From the NCBI GenBank assembly GCA_944387635.1, contig CALXFT010000013.1, positions 1 through 44,374 of the forward strand: DNA of 44,374 nt. Reading direction: 5' to 3'. This document shows, piece by piece, positions 7,448 to 15,455 of this stretch; positions within the stretch are counted from its first letter, which is position 1, and each line of letters opens with the position of its first letter. A program made the translations under genes and the position numbers. Origin of the DNA: an uncultured Oscillospiraceae bacterium. Its GTDB lineage: Bacteria > Bacillota > Clostridia > Oscillospirales > Oscillospiraceae. The notes beneath the pieces are model-generated. The model worked only from the letters and a program-made list of their open reading frames with translations, was not told where the DNA came from and did no database searches.

Positions 7448-8806
7448 ATGCAGCGTGAACACCTGGGAAGCCGGCTGGGCTTCCTCCTTCTCAGCGCCGG
7501 ATGCGCCATCGGCGTAGGCAATGTGTGGAAATTTCCCTGGATGGCAGGTCAGCACGGCGGCGGCGCCTTTGTGGCGCTGTATCTGGTCTTTTTGCTGATC
7601 CTGGGCGTTCCGGTTCTGACCATGGAGTTCGCCATGGGCCGCGCCGCCCAGAAAAGCCCCCTGAAAATGTACAACGAGCTCAAGCCCGGCAGCAAATGGG
7701 CCTGGCACGGCTATGTGTGTCTGGCCGGAAACGTCATTCTGATGATGTTCTACACCGTGGTCTCCGGCTGGATGCTGCAATACTTTGCAGAGACCGCCGC
7801 CGGTAAATTCTCCGGCATGGACAAGGCCGCCATTGACGCCGCCTTCCCCGCCATGCTGGCTGATCCGGGAAAAATGGCTGTCTACACCGGCATCATTGTG
7901 GTCTCCGGCTTCACCATCATCTCCCTGGGCGTTCAAAAGGGCCTGGAACGGGTGACCAAGTGGATGATGCTGGCCCTGATCGTTCTGATGCTGGTCCTGG
8001 CTGCCAACAGCGTTTTTCTGGAAGGCGGCGCGGAAGGGCTTAAATTCTATCTGATCCCGGACCTGGACCGGATGATGGAAAACGGCGTGGGCAATACCAT
8101 CGTCGCCGCCATGAATCAGTCCTTCTTCACATTGAGCTTGGGCATCGGCTCCATGGCAATTTTCGGCAGCTATATCGGCAAGGAGCGCGCACTGGGCGGA
8201 GAGGCCGTCCGGGTCTGCTGCCTGGATACCATGGTGGCTCTGTGCGCCGGTCTGATCATCTTCCCCGCCTGCTATGCCTACGGCGTGGACGTGGCCAGCG
8301 GCCCTTCCCTGATCTTCGTGACCCTGCCCAACGTCTTCAATCACCTGCCCATGGGCCGGTTCTGGGGGAGTTTGTTCTTCCTGTTTATGACCTTTGCCGC
8401 CTACTCCACCATTCTGGCAGTCTTCGAGAACATTGTGTGCTGTATCTGTGAGCTCACCGGGTGGAGCCGGAAGAAGACGTGCCTGATCTGCTGCGTGGGA
8501 ATCTATCTGCTGAGCCTGCCCTGTCTGCTGGGCTACAACCTTCTCAGCGGCGTCCGCCCCATCGCCGGTCATGACATTCTGGACAGCGAGGACTTCCTGG
8601 TCAGCAACCTCCTGCTGCCCCTGGGCTCTCTGACCATCGTATTGTTCTGCACCAGCCGCTATGGCTGGGGCTGGGAGAACTTTCTCAAGGAGGCAAACCA
8701 GGGCAAGGGCCTGAAAATGGCCTCCTGGCTGCGGCCCTATGTGACCTATGTGGTACCCCTGATCGTACTGGCCATCTTCGTCATCGGCCTGGTGAACTTC
8801 TTTTGA
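7448..8806 (+). CDS. Neurotransmitter:sodium symporter (NSS) family transporter
   Basis: A 452-aa membrane protein with about eleven or twelve helices of the LeuT fold. The hallmark first helix is intact (LLSAGCAIGVGNVWKFPW, residues 14-31), with the unwound GVGN segment that binds sodium and substrate. The helix 6 region reads FFTLSLGIGSMAIFGSY. Bacterial members import amino acids or related amines with sodium; the substrate is not predictable here. GGAGG at 7434-7438 sets the ATG. It has its own strong promoter, and its transcript ends in the hairpin at 8872-8911 inside a transposon-like element. Confidence 0.93.
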   Translation: MQREHLGSRLGFLLLSAGCAIGVGNVWKFPWMAGQHGGGAFVALYLVFLLILGVPVLTMEFAMGRAAQKSPLKMYNELKPGSKWAWHGYVCLAGNVILMMFYTVVSGWMLQYFAETAAGKFSGMDKAAIDAAFPAMLADPGKMAVYTGIIVVSGFTIISLGVQKGLERVTKWMMLALIVLMLVLAANSVFLEGGAEGLKFYLIPDLDRMMENGVGNTIVAAMNQSFFTLSLGIGSMAIFGSYIGKERALGGEAVRVCCLDTMVALCAGLIIFPACYAYGVDVASGPSLIFVTLPNVFNHLPMGRFWGSLFFLFMTFAAYSTILAVFENIVCCICELTGWSRKKTCLICCVGIYLLSLPCLLGYNLLSGVRPIAGHDILDSEDFLVSNLLLPLGSLTIVLFCTSRYGWGWENFLKEANQGKGLKMASWLRPYVTYVVPLIVLAIFVIGLVNFF

Positions 8807-8820
8807 TTGCCCCACCAGAA

Positions 8821-8963
8821 AAGGGGCTGTCTCAAAATAGCTCTTTCAAGAAAACGCATATAAAATAAGTTCGGCTGGATTACCTTGATTTTGGTAATCC
8901 AGCCGTTTTTTATCGCGATTTGTTTGGCTGTTTTTCAAAATCTGCATTTTGAGACAGCCCCTT
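8821..8963. mobile_element. MITE-like element with 18-bp terminal inverted repeats
   Basis: The ends AAGGGGCTGTCTCAAAAT (8821-8838) and ATTTTGAGACAGCCCCTT (8946-8963) are perfect inverted repeats bounding 143 bp without an ORF. The first 14 bases of the left end recur at 23585, directly attached to an IS1182-type transposase fragment, so the element is probably a non-autonomous derivative of such an insertion sequence. No clear target duplication is visible. It sits exactly between two convergent genes and carries a terminator. Confidence 0.7.
8872..8911 (+). terminator. Terminator inside the MITE-like element
   Basis: The 13-bp stem CGGCTGGATTACC (8872-8884) pairs with GGTAATCCAGCCG (8893-8905), followed by six T (8906-8911). 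It would end the NSS transcript. The outer 18-bp repeats could also fold as a second, larger stem on either strand. Confidence 0.85.
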
Positions 8964-9010
8964 CTTTTTCGGACTCTCGCAGATCCTGATCCGCAATACA
9001 AAGCCTTCCG

Positions 9011-10981
9011 TCACTGGCCCCGGCTCTCCAGAATCGCTGCCCCCCACCGAGGCAGGCCAAGACTGTCCCCTGCCGTCAGGCAAGTGCCGCTCAGCAGCTC
9101 TTCACAGTCACGCGTCACGCAATAGCTGACCGGAGCCTCAGAATAGTTCAGCAGATAGGTCAGCTTCTTTCCCTGTCCATTGATCCCTTCTCTGACCACC
9201 AGAGGCCAGCGGACCGCCGGGACCGGCACCCCCAGCCGGGGCAGAAGTTCCTCCAGCAGCGTCTCCAGCCGCCCTTCCTCCAGCCAAGCCCCCAGGTAAA
9301 CGGCCTGGCCCCTGCCATAGGGGTGGATGGTAGCCGCGGCGCAGCTTTCATAGGCGTAGTGGTCATACCCAAGCAGTACCTGGGTATCCGCCCCGGGCCT
9401 CAGGAGCTCCATCCATGTGTGGACTCCGGGTACGTTCTTCCCGTTGGCGAACTGGTCGTAGGTCAGGCCGAAAACCTCCGTCATGCCCCAGGGCTGGGCG
9501 TAGTGGCGGATGGCCCCGTGCTCATCGCAGAAGAAGCTGCGGAAGGTGGCCAGCAGATTCCCGCCCTCCGCCGTGTACCGCCGCAGCGCCGCGATAAGCT
9601 CCCGGTCCGCCGCGTACAGACAGGGGACCACAAGAAGCTCATAGCCGGAAAAATCCCGGGCCATGTCCGGCACCAGATCGCAGGGAATGTTCAGCCGGTA
9701 CAGCACGTCATAAACCCAGCGCAGCACCTCATTGTAGTCCATGCCGCTGAAGGAAGCATCGTGCTTAACGGCGGTCTGGCTCCTTCCGGAGACCAGAATC
9801 CCCACAGACCGTCGGGTCTTCAGGCCGGTCAGGCGGCTGCCCAGGCGCTCCAGATCCCGGCCCACGGAGGCAATCTCCTGATATGCCGCACCGGGAGTCA
9901 GGTCGTGGCTCAGGATTCCCTTCCAGTAGCATTCAATGGCATTGTGGATGGAGTGCCAGTGCCAGTATTCCACCATGGCCGCGCCGCCGGCCAGATGGGA
10001 AAAGGCCTGAAGCCGCAGCTGCCCCGGGTAAGGGGCGTATGCCAGCTGACCCTGGGCCTGGGTCTCCAGCACCAGGTAGTTCTCTCCGCCCTTCAGACTC
10101 CGGGCCAAATCGGCGCCGAAGCTGATCTCCGCTCCGGTCAGATCCCCCGCGCTCAGATGATAGATATCGCATCCGGCCACCGTCACGGCATCGGCCGCCG
10201 CGTACTGATCCACGTCCTGCTGAAGGCCAAAGGACCAGCCCTTCCAGGCATAGTCAAAATTGTGGGTGACGAACTGATCTTCCCGGCGGTACTCGTCCAC
10301 AATGCGCCGCTGCCAGGTCAAAAATTCTGTCACCAGGCCGCGCTGGAAGGCTTCATACGCCGCCGCCAGGGAGCCGTTGATGGTCCCCCGCACGTCGGGC
10401 ATGTCCTCCCAAGATCCCAGGGAATTGCTCCAGTAGGCCAGGCCGAAGGCTGCGTTCAGGTTCTCCACGGTCTGATACTTCTCCCGGAGCCAGTCCTGGA
10501 ACATAGCCTGGGCCCGGGGTCCGCAGGTGTCGTAGGGCTTGGTCTCGTTGTCCAGCTGGAAGCCGATGACGTTATCGTAGGGCATAGCCTCCTCCAGAAG
10601 CCTGCGGATGATGATCTCGCAGTGGCGGCGGTATCCCGGATGCGTCAGGTCCATATTCTGCCGGTGTCCGTAGCGGCCGGGTCCGTCGTGGGTCTCGGCC
10701 AGAATGTCCGGATACTTTCGTGCCAGCCAGGGCGGGATGGCGTAGGTGGGGGTCCCCACAATGACCGAAATCCCGTGCCGCCGGGCCGCGTCCAGAACCC
10801 GCCGCAGACCGGTAAAGTCAAATTCCCCCTCCCGGGGCTCCCAGGTGCTCCAGGTGGACTCGGCAACGCGGATGACATTCATTCCCGCCTGCCTCATCAG
10901 GAGCATATCCCGCTCCACCCGGGATTCCGGCATATATTCATCGTAATATGCCGCGCCGAAGGCAATGCGCGTATTCAGCAT
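9011..10981 (-). CDS. ganA: GH42 beta-galactosidase (GanA/LacA type)
   Basis: A 656-aa family 42 glycoside hydrolase that removes terminal beta-galactosyl residues from oligosaccharides. The N-terminal TIM barrel begins GAAYYDEYMP and contains the acid/base Glu146 in FQLDNE and the nucleophile Glu306 in LVLETQAQ. The trimerisation domain (about 390-590) and a small C-terminal beta domain follow. There is no signal peptide, so it acts in the cytoplasm. An upstream in-frame TTG exists, but ATG 10981 follows GGGGAGG at 7 bp and is preferred. It is divergent from the LacI regulator and adjacent to a GanSPQ-like transporter and GH53, which points to galactan oligosaccharides rather than lactose. 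The symbol is by analogy with Bacillus gan. Confidence 0.92.
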   Translation of the reverse strand: MLNTRIAFGAAYYDEYMPESRVERDMLLMRQAGMNVIRVAESTWSTWEPREGEFDFTGLRRVLDAARRHGISVIVGTPTYAIPPWLARKYPDILAETHDGPGRYGHRQNMDLTHPGYRRHCEIIIRRLLEEAMPYDNVIGFQLDNETKPYDTCGPRAQAMFQDWLREKYQTVENLNAAFGLAYWSNSLGSWEDMPDVRGTINGSLAAAYEAFQRGLVTEFLTWQRRIVDEYRREDQFVTHNFDYAWKGWSFGLQQDVDQYAAADAVTVAGCDIYHLSAGDLTGAEISFGADLARSLKGGENYLVLETQAQGQLAYAPYPGQLRLQAFSHLAGGAAMVEYWHWHSIHNAIECYWKGILSHDLTPGAAYQEIASVGRDLERLGSRLTGLKTRRSVGILVSGRSQTAVKHDASFSGMDYNEVLRWVYDVLYRLNIPCDLVPDMARDFSGYELLVVPCLYAADRELIAALRRYTAEGGNLLATFRSFFCDEHGAIRHYAQPWGMTEVFGLTYDQFANGKNVPGVHTWMELLRPGADTQVLLGYDHYAYESCAAATIHPYGRGQAVYLGAWLEEGRLETLLEELLPRLGVPVPAVRWPLVVREGINGQGKKLTYLLNYSEAPVSYCVTRDCEELLSGTCLTAGDSLGLPRWGAAILESRGQ

Positions 10982-10995
10982 TTTTCGTCCTCCCC

Positions 10996-11024
10996 TTGAC
11001 AAAAAGAAAAATTCCGCCTATGCT
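10996..11024 (+). promoter_or_regulatory. Sigma-A promoter of the lacI-type regulator
   Basis: Perfect -35 TTGACA (10996-11001), 17-bp spacer, -10 TATGCT (11019-11024). The -35 overlaps the ribosome binding site of the divergent ganA, so the two transcripts overlap at their 5' ends. Confidence 0.7.
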
Positions 11025-11077
11025 AACAGAAAGCAGCCATGGCGAGCCTTCCGCGGCGGTCCCGTTTTCTATGGCTC

Positions 11078-11083
11078 AGTGTA
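11078..11083 (-). promoter_or_regulatory. Candidate extended -10 promoter of ganA
   Basis: On the minus strand TGCTACACT gives an extended -10 (TGn before TACACT). A poor -35 (TGGCAA) lies 17 bp upstream. The transcript would begin about 90 bp before the ganA start. Confidence 0.4.
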
Positions 11084-11124
11084 GCACAGACTTCGGGAAA
11101 TTGCCATACCCAAGGAGGATTTTT

Positions 11125-12141
11125 ATGGACTTTGACAGCCTGAACCAAAAAAAGGTCACCATCGACGAGATCGCCCGGGCTTTGGGCGTATCCAAGACCA
11201 CCGTGTCCCGGGCCTTGTCCGGAAAAGGCCGCATCAGCCAGCAGACCAGGGATCGGGTGTTTCAATATGTCAGTGTCAACGGCCGCGCCCAGAACGCCGC
11301 CGTAAGGCAGGGCGCCGCTGAGGCCAGCCACAACCTGGCCCTGGTGATCCCGTCCCACTTTGTCCACCTGGACCTGCCCTTTCTGCGCAAGTGCATGGGC
11401 GGCGTGTGCCGGATGGCCGATCAGCGGGGCTATGATGTGCTGCTCTGCTACGCCAATTCCAATGACACCCGGCAGTTGGAGCGGCAGCTGAAGGACCACA
11501 AGGTGGATGGCGTCATCCTCTCCCGGACACTGCTGGGCAGCGACCCATGCCTGGATCTGATCCGCAGCTTCGGCGTCCCCTTTGCCGTTCTGGGGCGTCT
11601 GGAAAATAAGGCCGCTCTGCAGGTGGACAACGACCAGGTAGGCGCGGCCCAGGATATGACCCGCCTGCTGATCCAGTCCGGTTCCCGGCGGATCGCCTAC
11701 ATCGGCGGCAGCAGCAGCTATACCGTTAACGCGGACAGGCTGGCGGGCTACTGCCAGGCCCTGCGGGAAAACGGCCTGCTCGTACAAAAGGAGTTGATCT
11801 TCACCGAAGTGGAAAGCGACGAGCAGCGGCTGGACGCCCTGGACGTCATTCTGGAGCAGGAACCGGACTGCCTGCTCTGCTGCGACGACGCCACTTCCGT
11901 AAAGGTCCTGAAGGACCTGAAGGCCCGGGGCATCCTGGTCCCCAAGCAGCTGCGCCTTGCCAGCCTCTACGACAGTGAGATTCTGCTGACCTTCTCCCCC
12001 ACCATCAGCGCCGTGCAGTTTGACGCCGCCTCCCTGGGTACCGCCGCCTGCCGTCTGCTGCTGGACTCCATGAGCGGAAAAGACGTCCAGCCCCGGCAGA
12101 CCATGGGCTACCAGGTAATCCTCCGGGAATCCACAAAATAA
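11125..12141 (+). CDS. ganR: LacI-family transcriptional regulator (GanR-like)
   Basis: A 338-aa LacI/GalR repressor. The helix-turn-helix and hinge are at residues 10-35 (VTIDEIARALGVSKTTVSRA), and the rest is a periplasmic-binding-protein-like effector domain with the usual ESDEQRLDALDVIL and DDATSVKVLKDL segments. The frame is open upstream to 10948, but AGGAGG at 11113-11118 and the homology begin at ATG 11125. It lies between ganA and ganS, as expected for a local regulator of galactan use. LacI-type candidate operators (TTTGCGCAAA, twice) lie just after the ganS promoter. The assignment as regulator of this locus is inference from position. Confidence 0.9.
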   Translation: MDFDSLNQKKVTIDEIARALGVSKTTVSRALSGKGRISQQTRDRVFQYVSVNGRAQNAAVRQGAAEASHNLALVIPSHFVHLDLPFLRKCMGGVCRMADQRGYDVLLCYANSNDTRQLERQLKDHKVDGVILSRTLLGSDPCLDLIRSFGVPFAVLGRLENKAALQVDNDQVGAAQDMTRLLIQSGSRRIAYIGGSSSYTVNADRLAGYCQALRENGLLVQKELIFTEVESDEQRLDALDVILEQEPDCLLCCDDATSVKVLKDLKARGILVPKQLRLASLYDSEILLTFSPTISAVQFDAASLGTAACRLLLDSMSGKDVQPRQTMGYQVILRESTK

Positions 12142-12147
12142 AGCGCG

Positions 12148-12178
12148 AATGCCTGAAAGGCCCGGCCTTTCAGGCATT
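12148..12178 (+). terminator. Hairpin terminator after the lacI-type gene
   Basis: AATGCCTGAAAGG (12148-12160) pairs with CCTTTCAGGCATT (12166-12178) around a 5-nt loop. The following sequence TCTCCTTCT is only moderately T-rich, so termination may be partial. Confidence 0.7.
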
Positions 12179-12355
12179 TCTCCTTCTGTGCTCTCGCCGG
12201 GTCCGGTCACGCTCCCTAACGCGTTGGGAAACCATTTCGCCGGGGTTCCCGCTTTTGTTTTTCCTTCGCAAATTGTTGAGATTTTTCCAAAATACAGGAA
12301 ATAAATTGAACCATTGCTCCCGGCTTTCCTCGCATCCTTTAAAGAATTAAACGCG

Positions 12356-12365
12356 GTTGCGCAAC
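12356..12365. promoter_or_regulatory. Distal candidate operator GTTGCGCAAC
   Basis: A perfect 10-bp palindrome sharing the TTGCGCAA core with the double site at 12482-12512. It lies about 115 bp upstream of the predicted ganS transcription start and 136 bp from the centre of the double site, a distance that would permit repression by looping. Confidence 0.5.
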
Positions 12366-12440
12366 AAGCGCAACTTGTTTCGTATTATTTCATCGTCAAC
12401 TTGAACAATTTTTATGTAAAAATTCGTAAGATATCACTTA

Positions 12441-12469
12441 TTGACGTAGAAAGAAATCTGGAGTATTCT
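12441..12469 (+). promoter_or_regulatory. Sigma-A promoter of the gan transporter operon
   Basis: -35 TTGACG (12441-12446), 17-bp spacer, -10 TATTCT (12464-12469). Transcription should start near 12476, just before the double palindrome. Confidence 0.75.
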
Positions 12470-12481
12470 TAAAGGGAACTT

Positions 12482-12512
12482 TGGATTTGCGCAAACATTT
12501 TGCGCAAATCCA
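12482..12512. promoter_or_regulatory. Double-palindrome operator candidate (two TTTGCGCAAA units)
   Basis: Fourteen-base arms TGGATTTGCGCAAA and TTTGCGCAAATCCA are perfect inverted repeats around the spacer CAT. Each arm also contains its own perfect 10-bp palindrome TTTGCGCAAA (12486-12495 and 12499-12508) with the central CpG typical of LacI-family operators. The site covers about +6 to +36 of the predicted ganS transcript, where a bound repressor would block initiation or elongation. As RNA it would also fold into a hairpin just before the ribosome binding site. Confidence 0.7.
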
Positions 12513-12547
12513 GGCTCAGAAAAATTGAATCAGAAGGAGATTGCAAC

Positions 12548-13819
12548 ATGAAAAAGATTCTTGCTATGGTGCTGGCTCTGACCATGGTCCTGTCTCTGGC
12601 AGCCTGCGGCGGCAGCACCACCGAGACCCAGTCCACCACGGAAGCCGCTCCCGTGCAAACCACGGCGGCTCCCGCCGAGATCCCCGAAGTCACCCTGACC
12701 ATGTGGGGTTCTGAGGAAGATCAGGTGCTGCTGCGCACCATGGCCGACGCCTTCATCGCCGATAATGCCGGTGAGGCTAAGATCACCATTGAGCTGGGCG
12801 CCGTTTCCGAGGCTGACGCCAAGGATCAGGTCCTCAACGACATTGAGCAGGGTCCCGACGTCTTCGCCTTCGCTCACGACCAGATCGCTTCCCTGGTCAA
12901 CGCCGGCGCTCTGATGGCCATCCCCGAGGAAATGGGCAAGTCCGACATCATCGCCCGCAACGTCGATTCCTCCGTTGAGGCCGCTACCGTCAGCGGCGAG
13001 CTGTACGCCTTCCCCATGACCGCTGACAACGGCTACTTCATGTACTATGACAAGTCCGTCTTCACCGAAGAAGATCTGGCCTCCTGGGACACCATGCTGG
13101 CTGCGGCTGAGAAGGCCGGCCGGAAGATCACCATGGATCTGGGCAACGCCTGGTATACCTACGGCTTCTTCGCCTCCGAGGGCCTGGGCCTGACCGTCAC
13201 CATGAACGAGGACGGCTCCAACTCCTGCAACTGGGCCTGCGACAACGGCGTAGCCGTCTGCGAAGCCATCATGAACATCGCCAAGCACCCCGCCTTCCTG
13301 AACACCTCTGACACCAACTTCGCCGGTCTGGTCCAGGACGGCACCATCTGCGCCGGCATCAACGGCGCGTGGAACTCCGCCGCCGTTTCCGAAGCCTGGG
13401 GCGAGAACTATGGTGCCTGCAAGCTGCCCACCATCACCATCAACGGCGAACAGGTCCAGATGGGCGCCTTCTCCGGCTACAAGATGGTCGGTGTCAACGC
13501 TTACTCCGATCAGCTGGTCTGGTCCATGAAGCTGGCCAACTACATCACCAACGAAGAGAACCAGGCTCTGCGCTTCCAGGAGCGGAAGCTGGGTCCCTCC
13601 AACATCGTTGTCGGCGAGTCTGAGGAAGTCAAAGCCGATCCCGCTCTGACCGCTCTGGCCGCTCAGATGCCCTACTGCACCGCGCAGAACGTGGGCGGCA
13701 ACTTCTGGAGCCCCGTTCAGACCCTGGGCGGCATCCTGGCCGAGGGCAACCCTGACGGCATCGACCTGCTGGAGCTGCTGACTGACTGTGTCGAGGGCGT
13801 TGAGGCACCCATCGCCTAA
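12548..13819 (+). CDS. ganS: ABC sugar transporter substrate-binding lipoprotein (GanS/MalE type)
   Basis: A 423-aa family 1 extracellular solute-binding protein. A lipoprotein signal peptide ends in LSLAAC, with the acylated Cys at residue 20, followed by a Thr/Ala/Pro-rich linker. The mature domain has the MalE-like pattern (TMWGSEEDQVLLRTMADAF, GPDVFAFAHDQIASLVNAGAL, INGAWNSAAVSEAWG). It would capture galacto-oligosaccharides at the outer face of the membrane for the permeases encoded next. AGAAGGAGA precedes ATG 12548. A strong intercistronic hairpin follows and may raise its mRNA level relative to the permeases. Substrate is inferred from neighbours. Confidence 0.9.
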   Translation: MKKILAMVLALTMVLSLAACGGSTTETQSTTEAAPVQTTAAPAEIPEVTLTMWGSEEDQVLLRTMADAFIADNAGEAKITIELGAVSEADAKDQVLNDIEQGPDVFAFAHDQIASLVNAGALMAIPEEMGKSDIIARNVDSSVEAATVSGELYAFPMTADNGYFMYYDKSVFTEEDLASWDTMLAAAEKAGRKITMDLGNAWYTYGFFASEGLGLTVTMNEDGSNSCNWACDNGVAVCEAIMNIAKHPAFLNTSDTNFAGLVQDGTICAGINGAWNSAAVSEAWGENYGACKLPTITINGEQVQMGAFSGYKMVGVNAYSDQLVWSMKLANYITNEENQALRFQERKLGPSNIVVGESEEVKADPALTALAAQMPYCTAQNVGGNFWSPVQTLGGILAEGNPDGIDLLELLTDCVEGVEAPIA

Positions 13820-13864
13820 GTTGTAACGCTTAACTGGGCAACTTCCAAAAACTACGAATGGGAA

Positions 13865-13898
13865 CAGCCCACATGTGGACAGTATCACATGTGGGCTG
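13865..13898 (+). terminator. Intercistronic hairpin between ganS and ganP
   Basis: A perfect 13-bp stem, CAGCCCACATGTG (13865-13877) with CACATGTGGGCTG (13886-13898), and an 8-nt loop. There is no T-run, so it more likely protects the ganS mRNA 3' end or attenuates transcription than fully terminates it. Confidence 0.65.
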
Positions 13899-13922
13899 CT
13901 CTGGTAAAAGGAGAGAATGCGC

Positions 13923-15449
13923 ATGGAAGAACTCATGCTCTTTGACAACCAGGGTAATCTGATATCAAAGGCTGGGAAAGCGGTTGTGAAGGGTGATCTG
14001 GGGACACGGCTGTGTGCGTTGATGATGCTCGCCGGCGCGGTGCTGCTCATCGGCGGCGCCTCCTGGTTCGGCACCCAGTCTCTGACCTGGGTCTACTTCG
14101 CGGCGGGTCTCATCGGGCTGGGTACCGGCCTGTGCTACGCCTGCCGCAAGCAGTATACCAAGGGTCTGATTTTCGCCGCCGCGATCACCTTTGCCATCAG
14201 TCTTGCCTACACCGCAAGCATCGACTACATCCTCAAGCTCGACACCCTGGGTACAGTGGAACGGAAGATGGAGATCGACTGGACCACAGGCCAGCAGGTG
14301 GAGAACGACTACGACCACTCCTTTAAGATCCTTCTCTACGGCATCATCGGCGTGGCCGCCATGATCCTGACCTCTCTGTTCTGCTTCAACGCCCTGGGCA
14401 CGTCCTACCGCCTGATCCTGCAGCGCCGCTGCGGCAAACCCGTCAACAACATCATGCAGGACCTGCGCAGCCTGCTGGACGAGAAGTTCCACCTGACGCT
14501 GCTGTCCCTGCCCGGTCTGGGCGTTCTGATCTTCACCGTCATGCCCATGGTGGTGCTGATTTTCGTAGCCTTTACCAACTACGACTCCAAGCATCTGCCT
14601 CCCTCCAAGCTGTTTACCTGGGTCGGCATGGAGAACCTGTTTGACCTGCTGGGCAGCGCGCAAAATTCCGACTTTGCCTACGCCTTCCAGAAGATCCTCT
14701 CCTGGACCATCATCTGGGCCTTTGTGGCCACCTTCACCTGCTACTTCGGCGGCATTCTGCTGGCCATGCTGCTCAACTCCAAGTCCACCATTTTCCCGAA
14801 ATTCTGGCGGACCTGCTTCGTAATCTGCATGGCTGTACCCCAGTTCGTCAGCCTGATGCTCATTGCCCGGTTCTTCGGAGACATGGGCATCGCCAACACC
14901 ATGCTGAGCAATCTGGGCGTTACCGGTCTGCTCCAGAACCTTGGCATCATTTCCAAGGACTACATACCCTTCCTGTCGGACCCCACTGTAGCCAAGGTCA
15001 TGATCCTGATCATCAACTTCTGGGTCGGCGTCCCCTACCAGATGCTCATTGCCACCGGCGTGCTGATGAACATCCCCCAGGACATCCTGGAGTCCGCCAA
15101 GATCGACGGCGCCTCGGGCTGGGTCCGTTTCTGGAAGATCACCATGCCCTACTACTGGTCCGTCACCGGCCCCAGTGTCATCACCTCCATCGTCGGCAAT
15201 ATCAACAACTTCAACGTGATCTACCTGCTGACCAGCACCTACACCACGTTGGATATGTCCCTGGCCAAGGTCAACGCCAAGGAGATGGACCTGCTGATTA
15301 CCTGGCTGTTCAGCCTGACCCAGGGCGACGCGGCAAACTACGCCATGGCGTCCGTCATCGGCCTCGTGTCCTTCGTGATCTGTGCCGCATTTACTCTGGT
15401 CTCCTTGTTCCGTATGCAGCGGGGCGGCAGAGAGAAAGCGTTTGGGTGA
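13923..15449 (+). CDS. ganP: ABC sugar transporter permease, MalF/GanP type
   Basis: A 508-aa inner-membrane permease. The C-terminal half is a standard MalF-type domain with the ATPase-contacting EAA motif (ESAKIDGASGWVRFWKITMP). The N-terminal 180 residues contain about four further hydrophobic segments, as in MalF/GanP rather than the minimal 290-residue permeases. Two in-frame ATGs lie 6 bp apart; AAAAGGAG (13906-13913) is best spaced to ATG 13923. It pairs with GanQ, whose start lies 6 bp downstream. No ATPase gene is present in the operon. Confidence 0.92.
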   Translation: MEELMLFDNQGNLISKAGKAVVKGDLGTRLCALMMLAGAVLLIGGASWFGTQSLTWVYFAAGLIGLGTGLCYACRKQYTKGLIFAAAITFAISLAYTASIDYILKLDTLGTVERKMEIDWTTGQQVENDYDHSFKILLYGIIGVAAMILTSLFCFNALGTSYRLILQRRCGKPVNNIMQDLRSLLDEKFHLTLLSLPGLGVLIFTVMPMVVLIFVAFTNYDSKHLPPSKLFTWVGMENLFDLLGSAQNSDFAYAFQKILSWTIIWAFVATFTCYFGGILLAMLLNSKSTIFPKFWRTCFVICMAVPQFVSLMLIARFFGDMGIANTMLSNLGVTGLLQNLGIISKDYIPFLSDPTVAKVMILIINFWVGVPYQMLIATGVLMNIPQDILESAKIDGASGWVRFWKITMPYYWSVTGPSVITSIVGNINNFNVIYLLTSTYTTLDMSLAKVNAKEMDLLITWLFSLTQGDAANYAMASVIGLVSFVICAAFTLVSLFRMQRGGREKAFG

Positions 15450-15455
15450 TAAAGT

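Noticed and set aside
7442..8815. Minus-strand frame of 457 codons opposite the NSS gene
   Set aside because: Typical antisense composition (His/Gln/Gly-rich); the plus strand encodes the NSS signature.
8821..8963. Complete insertion sequence
   Set aside because: Only 143 bp, with no transposase frame inside; kept as a MITE-like element only.
12356..12400. Possible riboswitch or T-box upstream of ganS
   Set aside because: The region lies upstream of the promoter, so it is not transcribed with ganS; palindromes fit operators better.
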